Positions 1-13,300 of a stretch of 64,000 nucleotides of DNA are shown here, piece by piece (positions within the stretch are counted from its first letter, which is position 1; the number at the start of each line of letters is the position of its first letter). Position numbers and translations under genes: made by a program. A model generated the notes under the pieces. The model was given only the letters and a program-made list of their open reading frames with translations. It did not search any database and was not told the origin of the DNA. The stretch covers positions 3,968,001 to 4,032,000 of the forward strand of contig NZ_AP022606.1 in the NCBI RefSeq assembly GCF_010728725.1, read 5' to 3'. Source of the DNA: Mycobacterium branderi. Its GTDB lineage: Bacteria; Actinomycetota; Actinomycetes; Mycobacteriales; Mycobacteriaceae.

Positions 1-1215
1 GCCCAGGAAAAACGTCAAATCCATCCGGGCTGTCTGAGTGTCCACCGGCAACGACGTCGCCTCCAGCTCACCAAAGGCCAACCCGCCGGCGGCGTTATCG
101 TGCGCCGCGAAGTTCTGCCAGGCCAACAGCACCTGGAAAAGTGGGTGATGGGTCAGGCTTCGGGTGGGGTTGAGCCGCTCCACCAGCACCTCGAAGGGAA
201 CGTCTTGTCGTTCGTAGGCGGCCAGACTGCGCGTCCGCACCTGGCCCAGCAGTTCGGCGATTGTGGGATCACCGGTCAGATCGATGCGTAGCACCAGGGT
301 GTTGACGAAGAATCCCACCAGCTCGTCGAGCGCGGTATCGCGGCGTCCGGCGATCGGGAACCCCACTGCCACATCAGAACTCGCGCTGAGCTTGGACAGC
401 AGCACCGCCAAAGCGGCCTGCACCACCATGAAGCTGGTCGCGTTGCGCTCGCGAGCCACCCGTGCCACCCGCTGCTGCAATTCAGCCGGCCAGTCCACCG
501 TCACACTGGCGCCGCGGTGATCAGCGATGAGCGGGTAGGGCCGATCCGTGGGCAGCTGCAGCCGCTCGGGCATCCCGGCCAGGGTCTCCTCCCAGTAGGC
601 CAGTTGCGCGGCGATGGGGCTATCACCGTCGGCCAGATCACCAAACTGCGCGCGTTGCCACAGCGTGTAATCGACGTACTGCACCGCCAATGGCGCCCAA
701 TCAGGGGCTTGCCCCGCGCACCGGCTGGCATAGGCCACCCCAAGATCACGTGTCAACGGGGTGATCGACCAGCCGTCGGCGGCGATGTGATGCACCACCA
801 GCGCCAGTACGTGCTCATCCTGGTCTAAAGTGAAAAGCCTTGCTTGCAAGGGGATCTCGGTAGTCAGCTCAAACGGGTGACCGGCCGCCGCGGCAATGGC
901 CTCCATCAGCCGGCTTTCCGGCCAGTCGGTGGCATCGATGATCTTCCAACCGAATTCGGCTCGCTCGGCGGGCACAATCAACTGCTGGGGTATCCCCTCG
1001 GGTGCCGCAAACAACGTGCGCAGGCTCTCGTGGCGGCCCACCACATCGGCCATCGCCGCACCCAGCGCGTCGGGATCGAGCCGCCCGTGCAGCCGCACCG
1101 CCATCGCCATGTTGTAGATCGGTGAGGGCCCCTGCAGTTGATCAAGGAACCACAACCGGTTTTGCGCGAACGACAACGGCAGCACCGGGGGCCGCTCCAC
1201 AGCCACCAACCGCGG
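1..1215 (-). other. NRPS module 10: condensation domain, cut by the window edge
   Basis: A condensation domain of the L-donor type follows carrier 9 ([33 protein letters not shown] near 790; [16 protein letters not shown] near 190). It is incomplete at base 1, and its presence shows that the assembly line has at least ten modules. Confidence 0.85.
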
Positions 1216-2316
1216 GAGCCGCCCCGCGTCCGCACCGATACGGGGCGCCAACTGAGCGACCGTCGGCGCATCGAACACCGTGCGCACCGACAGCCCCGCA
1301 TCCAGGCTGGCATTGATCGCTGCGATCAGACGCATCGCCGACAGCGAATCCCCGCCCAAATCGAAGAACGAGTCGTCGACGCCGACGCGTTCGAGCCCGA
1401 GCACGTGGGCGTAGATGCCGGCCAAGATCTCCTCGACCACGCTGGACGGGGCGCGATATTCACCAGCGAGGTACTCGGGTGCCGGCAGGGCGCGGGTGTC
1501 TAGCTTGCCGTTGACCGTCAACGGCAAAGTTTCCATCACTACAACCGCCGCCGGAATCATGTAGGCGGGAAGCCGCTCGCCCAACGTGGCGCGAATCTCG
1601 GCCGCGTCCGCTGTCCCCGTGACATAGCCCACCAGTCGCTTGTCGCCAGGCTGATCCTCGCGGGCGACCACCGTCGCCTGCTCGACTCCGTCGCAGTTGG
1701 CCAACGCCGCCTGGATTTCACCGAGTTCGATGCGGTACCCCCGGATCTTGACCTGCTCGTCGGCGCGCCCCAAATACCGCAGCTGACCGTCCGCACCCCA
1801 ACTCATCAGGTCCCCGGTGCGATACATCCGTTGTCCAGGCGCACCGAACGGGCAGGCCACAAACCGCGAAGCGGTCAACCCGGCCCGGCGCACATACCCT
1901 TGGCCCACACCGGAACCGGCGACATACAACTCCCCAACCACACCCATGGGAACCGGACACAACCGCCGATCCAGCACGAACAAGGCCGCCCCCGCCACCG
2001 GCGAACCGATCGGCACCATCTCCGTACCGGGTGTCAATGGTGCACTCATCGACACCCACACCGTCGTCTCGGTTGGACCGTAGGCGTTGATCATCACTCG
2101 TCCGGGCGCCCACCGCTCGACTACCTCGGCCGGACAGGGTTCACCGCCGACCAGCAACGCCACAGCGTCCAGCCCCTGAGGCGCCAAGGCGCCGACGGCA
2201 GACGGCGTTTGGTTCAAGACGCCGACTTCTTCACCGACCAGTAACGCATGGAAATCGGCGGGCGAGCCGGTGACCGACTCGGGCACCACAACCAGTCGCC
2301 CACCATGCAGCAGCGC
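1..2316 (-). CDS. NRPS subunit 2, part after the frameshift (rest of module 9, start of module 10); runs off the window
   Basis: This is the continuation of the 18275-2214 synthetase after a one-base frameshift at the C run 2316-2320. The frame is open from 2316 to base 1, with no start of its own. It encodes the second half of adenylation domain 9 ([60 protein letters not shown]), a carrier domain ([20 protein letters not shown], serine codon near 1350) and a condensation domain with HHIAADGWS near 790. The condensation domain is cut by the window edge inside its C-terminal third. The protein reads smoothly as a continuation of the upstream frame, so I treat it as the same polypeptide and not a separate gene. 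At least one more adenylation and carrier domain, and a release domain, must lie to the left. Confidence 0.85.
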
Positions 2317-4385
2317 CCCCAGATTTCCCACACCGAGAAGTCGAACGCCAACGAATGACATTGCGTCCAGCCCTGTTCCGGGGCTGCCAATCCCGGATGC
2401 AGCGACGCCATCAGGTGCGTGACGTTGCGGTGGGTGATGGCGACCCCCTTGGGGGCGCCGGTCGTGCCTGAGGTGTAGATGATGTAGGCGATATCGTTCG
2501 CGTCCGGTGCCGGTAATGCCGCGGTGCTGGGTTGTACCGCAACAGCGGGATCGTCGACATCGACGACCAACAGGTCATAGCCGGTCAACCGGTCGGCCAG
2601 CGCGGCGGTGGTGATTGCTGCGATTGGCGCGGCGTCGGCAAGGGTGAAGGCGATACGCGCCGGCGGCTGCGCCGGATCGATCGGAAGGTAAGCCGCCCCG
2701 GTTTTGAGCACAGCCAGCATCGCCACGATCGCGTCGCCCGAACGCGAAAACACCAGTGCTACACAGTTTCCCGGGCCCGCTCCATGAGCGGCCAGCAGGT
2801 GCGCCAACCGGTTGGCCGCCTCGTCAAGCTCGCGATAGGTCCAACGCTGTTCTCCGCAGACCAGCGCGACGGCGTCCTGGGTCTTGGCCGCCTGCGCGGC
2901 GAACAGCGCCGGAATCGACACCGGCGTTGTCGCCGGCTGGGTCAACACTGCCCGGTTGCCCAGCTCATCGAGCCGGGCGTGCTCACTCTCGTCGAGCAGG
3001 TCCAGCGACGACAATGCCCGGGTCGGGTCGGCGGTCATTGCCACCAAAACCCGCCGCAGCCGCTCGGCCAGTGCCTCGATGCTGGCCGCGTCGAATACAT
3101 CGGTGCGAAATTCCACTGTTCCGCTGATGCCGGCCGGCTCACCGGTTTCCGTCCAGCGTTCGCCAAGGGAAAAGGCCAGATCCATTCGCGCGGTGCGGGT
3201 TTCCACCGACATCGGCGCAACCTGAAGATCGCCTAAGGCTAGCCCGGTGGCGGGGCCGTTGTGCTGCCAGGGGAAGTTCTGCCAGGCCAATACGACTTGG
3301 ACCAATGGGGCGTGGGTCAGCGATCGGGTGGGGTTGAGCCGCTCGACCAGCACCTCGAACGGTACGTCTTGGTGTTCGTAGGCGGCGAGGCTGCGTCGTC
3401 GCACCTGGGCCAGCAGGTCGGCGACGGTCGGATCACCGGCCAGGTCGACTCGCAGCACCAAGGTGTTGAAGAAGCAACCCACCAGGTCGTCAAGTGCGGG
3501 ATCGCGGCGCCCGGCGACCGGGAACCCCACCGCCACATCGCTACTCGCGCTGATCTTCGACAGCAACACCGCCAGGGCGGCCTGAATCACCATGAAACTG
3601 GTGGCGTTGTGCTGCCGGGCCATGTCGCGGACCCGCTGCTGCAGCTCGGTCGGCCAGTCCACCGTCACGTCAGCACCGCGGTAATCGGCAGTCGGCGGGT
3701 ATGGCCGATCGGTGGGCAGCTGTAGGCGTTCTGGCAGCCCGGCCAGGGCCTGCTCCCAATAGCCAACCTGCGCGGCGATTGGGCTGTGGCTGTCGCCGAG
3801 ATCACCGAACTGCGCGCGCTGCCACAGTGTGTAGTCGACGTATTGCACCGCCAACTCGGTCCAGTCGGGCGGCCGTCCGGCGCACCGATTGGCATAGGCC
3901 ACATTGAGGTCATAGGCCAGCGGGGTGATCGACCAACCATCGGCCGCTATGTGGTGCACCGCAATCACAAGCACATGGTCGTCGTCGCTGACACGGAAAA
4001 GCCTTGCCCGCAACGGGATGTCGGTGGTCAGGTCGAACGTGTGTCGCGCCGCCGCGCCGATGGCCTCGGCCAACTGGCTTGCCGGCCAGCCGGTGGCATC
4101 GACGACGTCCCAACCAAAGTCGGCCCGCTCGGGCGGCAGCACCAGCTGTTGGGGTATCCCCTCGGGTGCGGTAAACAGGGTGCGCAGACTCTCATGCCGG
4201 CCCACCACATCGGCCAGCGCCGCACCCAACGCGTCGGCATCAAGGCGCCCGCGCAGCCGCAGCGGCGCCGCCAGGTTGTAGATCGGCAAGGGGCCCTGCA
4301 ACTGGTCGAGGAACCACAGCCGACTCTGCGCATACGACAACGGGATCCGCTCCGGGCGCGGCATCGGCCGCAGCGGCGGGCCGGC
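1235..4385 (-). other. NRPS module 9: C - A9 - PCP (frameshifted A domain)
   Basis: Condensation domain ~4380-3010 ([13 protein letters not shown] near 3955), A9 ~2935-1500, carrier ~1470-1240 ([10 protein letters not shown]). The one-base frameshift at 2316-2320 lies between [10 protein letters not shown] and [12 protein letters not shown] in A9. Joined across it, the signature is D-F-W-N-L-G-A-V-W, which I cannot assign. Confidence 0.75.
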
Positions 4386-7300
4386 AGGGCCGCCACGATG
4401 CCGGTCCAGATACTGCGCAAGCCCTTCGACAGTGGACGCCTCAAACAGATACCGCACCGGCACTTGCCGTCCCAAGGCCAGCTGCAGCCGAGCGCTTACC
4501 CGAGTGGCGATCAGGGAATCCCCACCGAGCGCGAAGAAATCGTCATCAAGGCCGGCCCGATCGACGTCCAACACGTTGGCGAACACCTCGGCGACGATCT
4601 GCTCGGTCTGCGTCTGCGGCACCCGATACTCACCGGTCGTGTATTCGGGTACCGGTAAAGCCCTTCGGTCGAGCTTGCCATTGAGTGTCAAGGGCAGTGT
4701 CTGCAACACCATCACCGCGGCCGGGATCATATAGGCAGGCAGCCGCTCGGCCAGCTGGGCGCGGATCTGGGCCGGGTCGGCGGTGCCGGTCACATACCCG
4801 ATCAGGCGTTTGTCGCCGGGACGGTCCTCGCGGGCGATCACCGCCGCCTGCTCCACGCCGTCCAATCCTGCTAGGGCGGCCTGGATTTCGCCGAGTTCGA
4901 TGCGATACCCGCGGATCTTGACCTGCTCATCGACGCGGCCCACATACACCAGCTGCCCGTCCGCACCCCAACGCACCAAGTCCCCGGTGCGATACATCCG
5001 TTGCCCGGGCATGCCCGTGCCGGCGAACGGGCAGGCCACGAACCGCGAGCCGGTCAGGGCTGCCCGTCGCCAATATCCGCACGCCACGCCCCGGCCGCCC
5101 ACATACAACTCGCCGACCACGCCAGCCGGCACCGGCCGCAACCAGCCGTCGAGCACGAACAACGCCGCCCCAGGCACCGGTGACCCGATCGGCACGACTC
5201 CCGAGCCCGGGGCCAGCGGCGCGCTAAGCGCCGTGTACCACGTCTCGGACGGGCCGTAGGCGTTGATCATCACCCGCCCGGGGGCCCAGCGGTCCACCAC
5301 CTCGGCCGGGCAGGGCTCACCACCCACCAGCAGAGCGACCGAATCCAGACCCTCCGGCGACAACACCGCCACGGCCGAGGGTGTCTGATTCAAGACGGTG
5401 ACGTGTTCGGCAACCAGTAAGGCGTGTAAGTCTTCCGGTGAGCGCGCCACCGGCTCGGGCACCACCACCAGCCGCCCGCCGCGCAACAGCGCACCCCAAA
5501 TCTCCCACACCGAGACGTCGAAACCGTAGGAATGCCATTGCGACCACACTCCGGCCGCCGGCAGGCCCACGTCTAGTGAGTCGAACAGCTGGGTCACATT
5601 GCGGTGGGTGATGGCCACCCCCTTGGGGGTCCCGGTCGTCCCCGACGTGTAGATGATGTGGGCGATATTGTCCGGGCCCGGCGCCGGCAGCGCGGTGCAG
5701 GGCTGGGCCTGGACTTCGGGGTCGCCGACATCGATGACCGGCAGGTCATGTCCGTCCAGCAGGCCCGCCAGCCCAGTGGTGGTGAGCACGGCGGTCGGTG
5801 CAGCGTCGGCGAGGATGACCCCGATCCGGGCCGCCGGCAGGGTCGGGTCGATCGGCACATAGGCCGCCCCCGTCTTGAGCACTGCCAGCATCGCCGCGAC
5901 CGCTTCGGCCGAACGCGAAAACAGCAGTGCCACACAGTGTCCCGGGCCCGCGCCATGAGCGGCCAGCAGGTGCGCCAACCGGTTCGCAGCCTCTTCGAGG
6001 TCGCGGTAGGTCATCGAGCGGCCTTCGAAACTCACCGCCGCCGCCTCCGGAGTACGGGCGACCTGGGCGGCCCACAGCACGGGGATCGATACTGGTGCCG
6101 CTGCAGGCTGGGCCAACACCGATCGGTTGCCCCACCTGTCCAACCCGGCGTGCTCATCGGGATCGAGCAGGTCCATCGACGACAACCGCTGCGCAGGGTC
6201 GGCGGTCATGATCACCAACACCCGCTGCAACCGCCCGAGCAGCGTTTCGATGCTGGCCGGATCGAACACGTCGGTGCGAAATTCCAGCTCTCCGCAGATC
6301 CCGGCCGGCTGTCCGGCCTGGTTCCAGCGTTCGGCCAGGTGGAACACCAAATCCATGCGGGCCGTATGGGTTTCGACCGGCAGCGGCGCGACATCGAGGT
6401 CATCGGCCAAGGCCAATCCGCCGGCGAGATTGTTGTCCGCGCCAGCGAAGTTCTGCCAGGCCAACATCACCTGGAAGAGCGGGTGATGGGTGAGGCTTCG
6501 GGTGGGGTTGAGCCGATCGACCAGCACCTCGAAGGGGACCTCTTGGTGTTCGTATGCGGCTAGGCTGCGCCGTCGCACCTGCGTGAGCAGCTGGGCAAAG
6601 GTGGGATCTCCGACCAGCTCGACACGCAGCACCAGGGTGTTGACGAAGAACCCGACCAACTCATCGAGCGCGGGGTCACTGCGCCCAGCGATCGGAAACC
6701 CTACTGCCACGTCAGAACTCGCGCTCAGCTTGGACAACAGCACCGCCAGTGCGGCCTGGATCACCATGAAGCTGGTCGCGTTGTGCTCTCGAGCCACGTC
6801 GCGCACGCGCTGCTGCAGTTCGGCCGACCAGTCGATCGCCACGGTGGCGCCCCGATAATCGGCCACCGGAGGGTAGGGCCGATCGGTGGGGAGCTGAAGC
6901 CGCTCGGGCATCCCGGCCAGTGCCTGCTCCCAGTAGGCCAACTGAGCGGCAATCGGGCTGTCGCGGTCGTCGAGCTCACCAAACCGCCCGCGCTGCCACA
7001 GGGTGTAATCGGAGTACTGCACCGCCAATGGCGCCCACTGCGGCGCCCGGCCCTGCCGACGCGCCCGATACGCCTCGCCGATATCCCTGACCATCGGGGC
7101 CAGTGACCAGCCGTCAAAAGCGATGTGGTGCACCACGATCCCCACCACATGCTGATCCGGTGCCACCGAATAGATCTGCGCACGGATCGGGATCTCGGCC
7201 GATAAGTCAAACCGGTAGCCCGCCAACGCCATCAACTCGCCAGCCACGTCCTGCTCCGGCACGGATACGACCGCCGCTTCCCCGCGCCGCCACATCCCCG

Positions 7301-10300
7301 CCTTGGCCGGCAACACCTTCTGGAACGGCACACCGTCGATGTCAGGAAGGATGGTTCGCAGCGGCTCATGACGGGCGACGACATCATCGATGGCCGCGTC
7401 CAGCGCCGCCAGATCCAACGGCCCGCTGACCCGAAACGCGGTCGGCATGTTGTAGGTCGCCACCCCGCCCTCGAACCGGTTGAGGAACCACAACCGAGAC
7501 TGGGCGAATGACAACGGAATCACCCCGGGCCGCTCGACCGCTGTCAACGGCTGACGCGCGCTCGCTTCCCCACCGACGCGGTCGGCCAACTGGGCGACGG
7601 TGGGCGCCTCGAACAGGGTGCGCACCGAAACGCCGGTATCCAGGCCGGTGTTGACCGCGGCGATCAGGCGCATCGCCGACAGCGAATCCCCGCCCAGATC
7701 GAAGAACGAGTCATCAACGCCAACGCGCTCCAGTCCGAGAATCTGGGCGTAAACGCCGGCCAGGATCTCCTCAATAGCGTTGCCCGGGGCCCGATATCGA
7801 TCGCTGTCGGCGTATTCGGGTGCGGGCAGGCCGCGGGTGTCGAGTTTCCCGTTGACCGTCAACGGCAGCGCCTCGAGTGCGACCACCGCGGCCGGGATCA
7901 TGTAGCCCGGTAGCCGTTGCCCGAGCTTTTCGCGTATCCCGGCCGAGTCGGCGGTGCCGGTGACATACCCGACGAGGCGTTTGTCGCCGGGGCGGTCCTC
8001 GCGGGCGATCACCACCGCCTGCTCTACCCCGTCCAATCCGGCTAGGGCGGCTTGGATTTCGCCGAGTTCGATGCGATACCCGCGGATCTTGACCTGCTCA
8101 TCGGCGCGACCCACATAGTCCAGCTGCCCATCGGCGCCCCAACACACCAGATCGCCTGTGCGATACATCCGTTGCCCGGCTTCGCCGAATGGGCAGGCGA
8201 CGAATCGCGATGCGGTCAACCCGGCGCGCCGCACATACCCACAACCCAGCCCGGTACCGGCCACATACAACTCACCGACCAAACCCGCGGGCACCGGACG
8301 CAACCAACCGTCGAGCACGAAAAAGGCCAGATGCGCCAGCGGCACCCCAATGGGGCTGGCATTGATGTAGGCGTCTGCACTGGCGATTTCCCGGAACGAG
8401 GCATGCACCGTGGTCTCGGTGATGCCGTACATGTTGATCAGGCGTGGCGATCCCGGATGGTTGTGCAGCCACGTCCGAAGACGTTGGGGCTCAAGCGCTT
8501 CGCCGCCGAACACCACAGTCTCGAGTTTGAGCTGCCGTCCCCGTTCGGGTGATACCGCGTCGGCGGTTTGCAGTGCATAAAACGCCGAAGGGGTCCGGCT
8601 CAGGACGGTTACCTGTTCGCTGACGAGCAGCTCGTGGAGGTCTTCGGGAGAGCGGGCCACCGCGTCGGGCACCACCACCAGCCGCCCGCCGTAGAGCAGG
8701 GCACCGAAGATCTCCCATACCGAAAAGTCGAAGGCCAACGAGTGACACTGCGTCCACACCTGCCCGGCCAATTCCAGGTCGGCGTCGAGGGTCTCCAGCA
8801 GCTGGGTGACATTGCGGTGAGTTACGCCCACCCCCTTGGGCACGCCAGTGGTTCCGGAAGTGTAGATGAGGTAGGCGATTTCGTCCGGTTCGGGTGCCGG
8901 GGGCGCCGTGCTGGTTTGGGCATCCACAGCGGGATCATCGACATCGATGACCAGCAGGCCGTGGCCTGCGAGCCGCTCGGATACATCAGCGGTCGTGATT
9001 GCGGCGATCGGCGCGGCATCGGTGAGCATGAACTCGATGCGGGAGGCCGGGTGCGCCGGGTCGATCGGCAGGTAGGCCGCCCCGGTTTTGAGGACCGCCA
9101 GCATCGCCACGACCGCTCGGGCCGAGCGCGGCAACAACAGCGCAACACATTTACCGGGGCCCGCACCCTGAGCTGCCAGCAGGTGCGCCAACCGGTTCGA
9201 TGCCTCGTCGAGCTGCCGATACGTCCAGGAGCGCGAGTCGCTGCTCAGCGCGACTGCTTCGGGGACGCGGACCACCTGGGCGGTGAACGCCGCCGGAATC
9301 GACACCGCCGGGGGTGCGTGCCGAGTCAAGGTGGCGCGGTTGCCGATCTGATCGAGGCGCGCGTGCCCGGCATCGTCGAGCACATCGATCGATGAGAGTG
9401 GCCGGGTGGGCTCGGCGGTCATCGCCAGCAATACACGGCCCAGTCGCTCGATCAACCCGTCGATGCCGGCCGCGTCGAACACACCGGTGTCGAATTCGAC
9501 GCGAAGCCCCAATTCGGGGCCGGGCACGGCTTGCACGGTCAGCGGGTAGTGGTTGGTTTCGCTGAAATCGATATCGGTGATGGCCAACTCCTGGCCGCCC
9601 GGCGCCAAAGCGGCCGCGTCGACTGGGTAGTTCTCGTAGGCGATCAGGGTGTCGAAGAGCTGTTCGTGGCCGCTGACGCGGTGAATCTCGTTGAGCGCCA
9701 AGTGCTGATGCTCGAGGGTGTTGGTGTGGGCAAGTTGCAGCTGTGTGAGCAGCTCGACGGTGGTGGTTGTCGCGGTGATGGTTGCCCGCACCGGTACCGT
9801 GTTGATCAATAGGCCCACCATCGATTCCGCGCCAGCCATCTCGGGTGGCCGCCCCGAGACCGCGGCACCGAAAACGACGTCGTGCTGGCCGGTCAATCCC
9901 ATCAGCACCTGGGCGAAGGCGCCCTGCAGCACGGTGTTGACGGTGGTGTGCTGTGAGCGCGCGAGCTCGGTCACGGCCCGCGCGGTGGCGGCGGGCATCC
10001 GAGAGGTTTTGACGCCGCGGGCGCCAAGGTCCAGTCTGTGCGGCGGGGCCACCAGGGTGGGGGTCTCCAATCCGGCCAGCACTTCGCGCCAGGCCGCGCG
10101 CGCGGCATCGACGTCGCGCTCGGCCAGCCAGGTAATGAAGCGGCGATACGACCCGGGCGCGGGCAGGCGCTCGCCGTGATAGCTCGCAAAGAGTTCTTGC
10201 AGCACGATTGGCAACGACCAGCCATCGAGCACGATGTGGTGATTGGTCAGCACCAAACGGTTCCGGTCGTCGGTTACGCGGATGAGAGCCGCTCGGAATC

Positions 10301-13300
10301 CCGGTTGGTGACCGAGATCGCCGACCGCGGTGCGTTCGCCCGCACATACCAGTCGGAGCTGCTCATCGACACCAACGTCACCGGCGCCGTCGAGCTCGAT
10401 ATACGTCCAGGGCGCGACGGGATCGGCGGGGATGAGCTGTACCGGTTCGTCGAATTGGTCGCAAAAGTGGGCTATCAGGTTGGGATGGCGGGTGACCACG
10501 GTTTGCACGGCTGCGCGTAACCGATCGGGGTCAAGGACACCGCTTAGTGTGATCTGAATCTGGACTGCATACGCAGCGGCGTCACTGCCCTGCGCGGCGC
10601 TGGCATGAAAAAGCAGTCCCTGCTGCAACGGCGTCAGCGGCAAAATATCGGCGATCTGGTGTTGCTGCTGCAGCCCGTCAATCTGCTGCTGGCTGAGCCG
10701 GGCCGGGGCGATATCCGACGGCGTCAATCCGCCCCCACCGCTTTGTACGTGCGAGCAGATACCGGCCAGCGCCTCAACCCACAACCGGCTCAGTTCGCTG
10801 ATCTGGTCGTGAGTTAGCACTGACTGCGCCCACGTCCAATTGGCGTGCAGGCGCGCGCCGTTGCCGCTGTCGACGGTGGCGGCGTTGAGCTCCACGGTGT
10901 GCGCCAACGGCGTGGCTACCGCCGCCACGGCGCCGATGAGCGACGCGCCGTCCGCGCACAGCCGCCACCCCTCACCGGACCCGGCATCGGGCCCTGCGCT
11001 GACGCGTCCCAGATAGTTAAAGCCGATCACCGGGTCGGACCCGGCCAGGTCCACGTCGGGGTTCAGATACCGCAACAGGCCGTAGGTCAGGCCGTCGGGC
11101 AGGGCGCGCAGTTGTTCTTTTGCGTTCTTGACCAAAGCTCCTAACCCCGGCTCCCCGTTGGCTACCTGCGACCAGGACGGCCCAGCCACGGCCAATGCCA
11201 CCGGGTATTTGGTGGTGAACCAGCCCACCGTGTGCGACAATTCGAGACCGGGGGCCAGCTCCTCGTGACGCCCGTGGCCCTCCACATCGATACCGACCGG
11301 CGCGGCGCCAGTGAACTCGGCCATCGCCAATCCCAAGGCGATCAACAGGATCTCGTGGATCCCGGCGTGAAGCGCCGCGCACACCTCGCCGAGCAGCATG
11401 CCGGTGGTATCGGCATCCAGCGCCACCGCGAAATGCGCGGCGGTTTCATAGGTATCGGCCGCGGGCTGCGGTGCCGGCAGCGCGGGCCGGACGTTCAACG
11501 TCTGTCGCCAGATGTCGGCGTGGTCGACGACGGCTGGACGCACTGCGTGGTCAGCCAACAGTGCGGCCCACCGGGCAAACGAGGTCCCGATCATTGGCAG
11601 GTGTGCGGGTTGTCCGCTGCGATGCTGGGCCCACGCAATGTTGAGGTCTTCCAACAGGATTCCCCAGGACACCGCGTCGACGGCCAAGTGGTGAACGATC
11701 ACCACCAACTGGCAGCTCTTGCTGACCCAGAGCGCCCGGAGCATCACCCCACCCGCCGGGTTCAATCGCGACCGGGCGGCGATCAGCGCCTCATCGCCGA
11801 GCATTTCGACGGTGTGCAGGCAGCTTTCCGCAGCCACCGATCCCGGCTCGGAAACATATAGCGCGCCGTCGTCGTTTAGCCGCGCCCGCAGCATAGGGTG
11901 CCGATCCAGCAACGCCTGCAGGACGACGATGACGTCGGCCGGAGTTACGCCCGCCGGGGCCTGCACCAGCATTGCCTGATTGAACTGATCCGTCGGGCCA
12001 CCAATGTCGTGCAACCAGTGCATGATTGGGGTCGCGGCCACCGGGCCGATACCCTCATCGACCGCGCCGGCCCCGCCGTCGACCACCGTGACCACCCTGG
12101 CCAGCCCGGCCACGCTCTGCTCGACGAACACATCGCGCGGCCGACAGCTCAGCCCGGCCGCGCGGGCCCGTGCCACCACCTGCATCGCCGAAATGCTGTC
12201 CCCGCCAAGGTCGAAGAAGGAGTCGTCGACTCCGACGCGCTCGAGCCCGAGGACTTGGGCGTAGATGCCGGCCAGGATTTCCTCGATAGCGTTGCCCGGG
12301 GCCCGGTATCGATCAGCGTCGGCATATTCGGGTGCGGGTAGGGCGCGGGTGTCTAGTTTGCCGTTGGGCGTCAACGGCATTGCGTCGAGTGCGACTACCG
12401 CGGCGGGGATCATGTACGCGGGCAACCGGTCGGCCAGTTTTTCGCGCATGCCTGTCGGATCCGCCGTACCGGTGATGTAGCCGATGAGGCGTTTGTCCCC
12501 GGGGCGGTCCTCGCGGGCGACCACCGCCGCCTGCTCGACTCCGTCCAAACCACTTAGTACAGCCTGGATTTCACCGAGTTCGATGCGATACCCGCGGATC
12601 TTGACCTGCTCGTCGGCGCGGCCCAGATAATCCAGCTGTCCATCGGCGCGCCAGCTCACTAAATCGCCGCTGCGATACATGCGTTGTCCTGGATCCCCGA
12701 ATGGGCAGGCCACAAACCGCGATGCCGTCAACGGACTCCGACGCACATACCCGCAGGCCACCCCGGCGCCGGCCACATACAGCTCCCCCACCACCCCGAC
12801 CGGCACCGGACGCAACCATGCATCCAGCACGAACAGCGCCGCTCCGGCCACCGGCGAACCGATCGGCACCACACCGCAGCCCGCGCCAAGCGGCGCGCTG
12901 ACGGCCACACACATGGTGGTCTCGGTGGGGCCATAAGCGTTGAGCATCACCCGCCCCGGCGCCCAGCGGTCCACCACCTCGGCCGGACACGCCTCCCCGG
13001 CCATCACCAACGCCGTCGACTCCAATCCCTCAGGGGAAAGCACTTGCACCGCCGAAGGGGTTTGAGTCAGCACGTCGACCTGCCCGGCGACCAGCATGTC
13101 GTGGAAGTCGTCCGGGGAAGCGGTCACCGACTCCGGGATCACCACCACCCGGCCACCGCGCAGCAACGGCGCCAAGATCTCCCACACCGACACGTCGAAG
13201 GCCAACGAATGACTCTGCGACCACGCCCCGGCCACCGGCAATCCCGCATCCAACGACCCCAACAACTGGGTGATGTTGCGGTGGGTGACCGCGACGCCCT

